A stretch of DNA of 6,878 bases from positions 5,830-12,707 of the forward strand of contig DKPN01000004.1 in assembly GCA_002471195.1 (NCBI GenBank), in the 5' to 3' direction. This DNA is from Bacteroides sp. UBA7333. GTDB taxonomy: Bacteria; Bacteroidota; Bacteroidia; Bacteroidales; Bacteroidaceae. Under the pieces are notes generated by a model. That model made no database searches. It was not told where the DNA came from and was given only the letters and a program-made list of their open reading frames with translations. A program made the translations under genes and the position numbers. Positions 5,604-6,878 of this stretch are shown in pieces (position 1 is the stretch's first letter; every line of letters begins with the position of its first letter).

Positions 5604-6851
5604 ATGGCGGAATCAAAATCAAATAAAAGAAAATGTAGTTTTTGCGGAAGATCTGAAAATGAAGTAGGATTTTTAATCACAGGTATGAATGGATATATCT
5701 GTGATAGTTGCTCTGAGCAAGCTTACGAAATAACGAAAGAGGCAATGGGGCAAGGCAATAATGCGAAGTCGGCTACATCACTTAAACTAAATGAATTACC
5801 TAAACCGTTGGCCATAAAAGAGTTTCTTGATCAATATATTATCGGTCAAGATGCTGCAAAAAGATTTCTTTCAGTTTCGGTATACAATCACTATAAGCGT
5901 CTTTTGCAAACAGTCAATTCGGATGATGTTGAGATTGAGAAATCAAATATTATCATGGTTGGTAGTACCGGTACAGGAAAGACTTTGTTAGCTCGCACCA
6001 TTGCAAAACTTTTGCACGTACCTTTTACGATAGTTGATGCTACAGTATTAACAGAAGCTGGGTATGTGGGTGAAGATATTGAAAGTATATTAACCCGCTT
6101 ATTGCAAGTGGCCGATTATAATGTTGAAGAAGCAGAGCAAGGTATTGTTTTTATTGATGAAATTGATAAGATTGCCCGCAAAAGCGACAATCCCTCTATC
6201 ACTCGCGATGTAAGTGGAGAAGGTGTACAGCAAGGTTTATTGAAGCTACTAGAAGGATCGATTGTTAATGTTCCACCTCAAGGAGGAAGGAAGCACCCCG
6301 ACCAAAAGATGATCCCTGTAAATACAAAGAATATATTATTTATTTGTGGTGGCGCATTCGATGGTATTGAGAAAAAAATTGCACAACGATTAAATACGCA
6401 TGTAGTAGGTTATACTGCATCTCAAAAATCGGCCAAAATCGATAAAAGTAATATGATGCAATATATCTCTCCGCAAGACTTAAAGTCGTTTGGATTGATA
6501 CCCGAAATTATTGGTCGTTTGCCTGTTTTGACATATCTGAAACCGTTGGATAGAGACGCTCTGCGTGCTATATTGACCGAACCTAAAAACTCAATTATCA
6601 AGCAATATGTTAAATTATTCGATATGGATAATATTCATTTAACTTTCGATGAAAGTGTGTTTGATTATGTAGTGGATAAGGCAGTCGAGTTTAAATTAGG
6701 TGCCCGTGGATTACGTTCGATAGTAGAAACGATCATGATTGATGTTATGTTTGAATTGCCTTCAAAAGATGCAAAAGAATATAATGTTACTCTTAATTAT
6801 GCCAAAGCTCAACTCGAAAAACAAAATTTATCGAATCTACAAATGGCTTAA
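5604..6851 (+). CDS. clpX: ClpX ATP-dependent unfoldase
   Basis: AAA+ unfoldase that recognises, unfolds and threads substrates into ClpP. The 415-residue protein has an N-terminal zinc-binding domain with Cys11, Cys14, Cys33 and Cys36 (CSFC and CDSC), which dimerises and binds adaptors and some substrates. The ATPase core carries Walker A GSTGTGKT (120-127), pore-1 loop GYVGED (153-158), Walker B IVFIDEID (181-188, Glu186), RKH loop (229-231), arginine finger Arg305 in IIGRLP and sensor-2 GARGLR (366-371, Arg368). The ClpP-docking tripeptide usually written IGF reads VGY here (268-270). It begins two bases after the clpP stop in an A-rich context without a Shine-Dalgarno, so translation may be coupled to clpP. 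Length is close to E. coli ClpX (424); it appears intact. Confidence 0.97.
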   Translation: MAESKSNKRKCSFCGRSENEVGFLITGMNGYICDSCSEQAYEITKEAMGQGNNAKSATSLKLNELPKPLAIKEFLDQYIIGQDAAKRFLSVSVYNHYKRLLQTVNSDDVEIEKSNIIMVGSTGTGKTLLARTIAKLLHVPFTIVDATVLTEAGYVGEDIESILTRLLQVADYNVEEAEQGIVFIDEIDKIARKSDNPSITRDVSGEGVQQGLLKLLEGSIVNVPPQGGRKHPDQKMIPVNTKNILFICGGAFDGIEKKIAQRLNTHVVGYTASQKSAKIDKSNMMQYISPQDLKSFGLIPEIIGRLPVLTYLKPLDRDALRAILTEPKNSIIKQYVKLFDMDNIHLTFDESVFDYVVDKAVEFKLGARGLRSIVETIMIDVMFELPSKDAKEYNVTLNYAKAQLEKQNLSNLQMA

Positions 6852-6871
6852 AATCAATCTGTAATATTAAG

Positions 6872-6878
6872 ATGTCGA
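6872..6878 (+). CDS. possible start of a downstream gene, cut by the window edge
   Basis: An ATG occurs 20 bases after the clpX stop, in an AT-rich gap with no terminator, and the frame is open for the two codons (Met-Ser) left in the window. From memory, recQ often follows clpX in Bacteroidales, but nothing here identifies the product, and the ATG may be chance. Confidence 0.25.

Overview
The window looks like core chromosome of an AT-rich member of the Bacteroidota, probably Bacteroidales. The protein sequences have the character of that group. The clearest promoters fit its -33 TTTG / -7 TAnnTTTG consensus, and most genes lack a Shine-Dalgarno sequence. Species cannot be named from sequence alone. 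No mobile element, CRISPR array, tRNA or rRNA was seen, and nothing suggests recent transfer.

Layout. Positions 17-1524 (minus strand) hold a two-gene operon for an Mla/MCE-type phospholipid ABC transporter: the permease MlaE, then the ATPase MlaF, overlapping by four bases. Diverging from it across a short promoter region is lptB (+), the ATPase of the LPS export machine. A strong bidirectional terminator near 2387-2426 separates lptB from a convergent small gene (2442-2687, minus) for a single-RRM RNA-binding protein. A 757-base AT-rich gap follows. Its left part is the probable long 5' leader of the RRM gene. Most of the rest shows nothing recognisable except a recurring TAGAATG heptamer. 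Its right end holds the promoter of tig. Then come tig (trigger factor), clpP and clpX on the plus strand. An ATG 20 bases after clpX may begin another gene that leaves the window.

How the genes fit together. The left half concerns outer-membrane lipid traffic: MlaEF moves phospholipid between the membranes, and LptB powers LPS export. The right half concerns protein fate: trigger factor meets nascent chains, and ClpXP unfolds and degrades selected proteins. tig has its own promoter and terminator. clpP has its own promoter and an unusually strong Shine-Dalgarno. clpX begins two bases after clpP and is probably translated from the same message.

The protein-coding content is ordinary housekeeping. 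The best lead for something undescribed is the putative leader of the RRM gene. Two perfect inverted repeats (11 and 10 bp) occur there in interlocking, pseudoknot-like order. Two of the arms abut exactly, a tiny ORF stops inside a third arm, and a U-rich tract lies just before the start codon. This arrangement suggests a structured, possibly autoregulatory leader, but it is inferred from sequence only.
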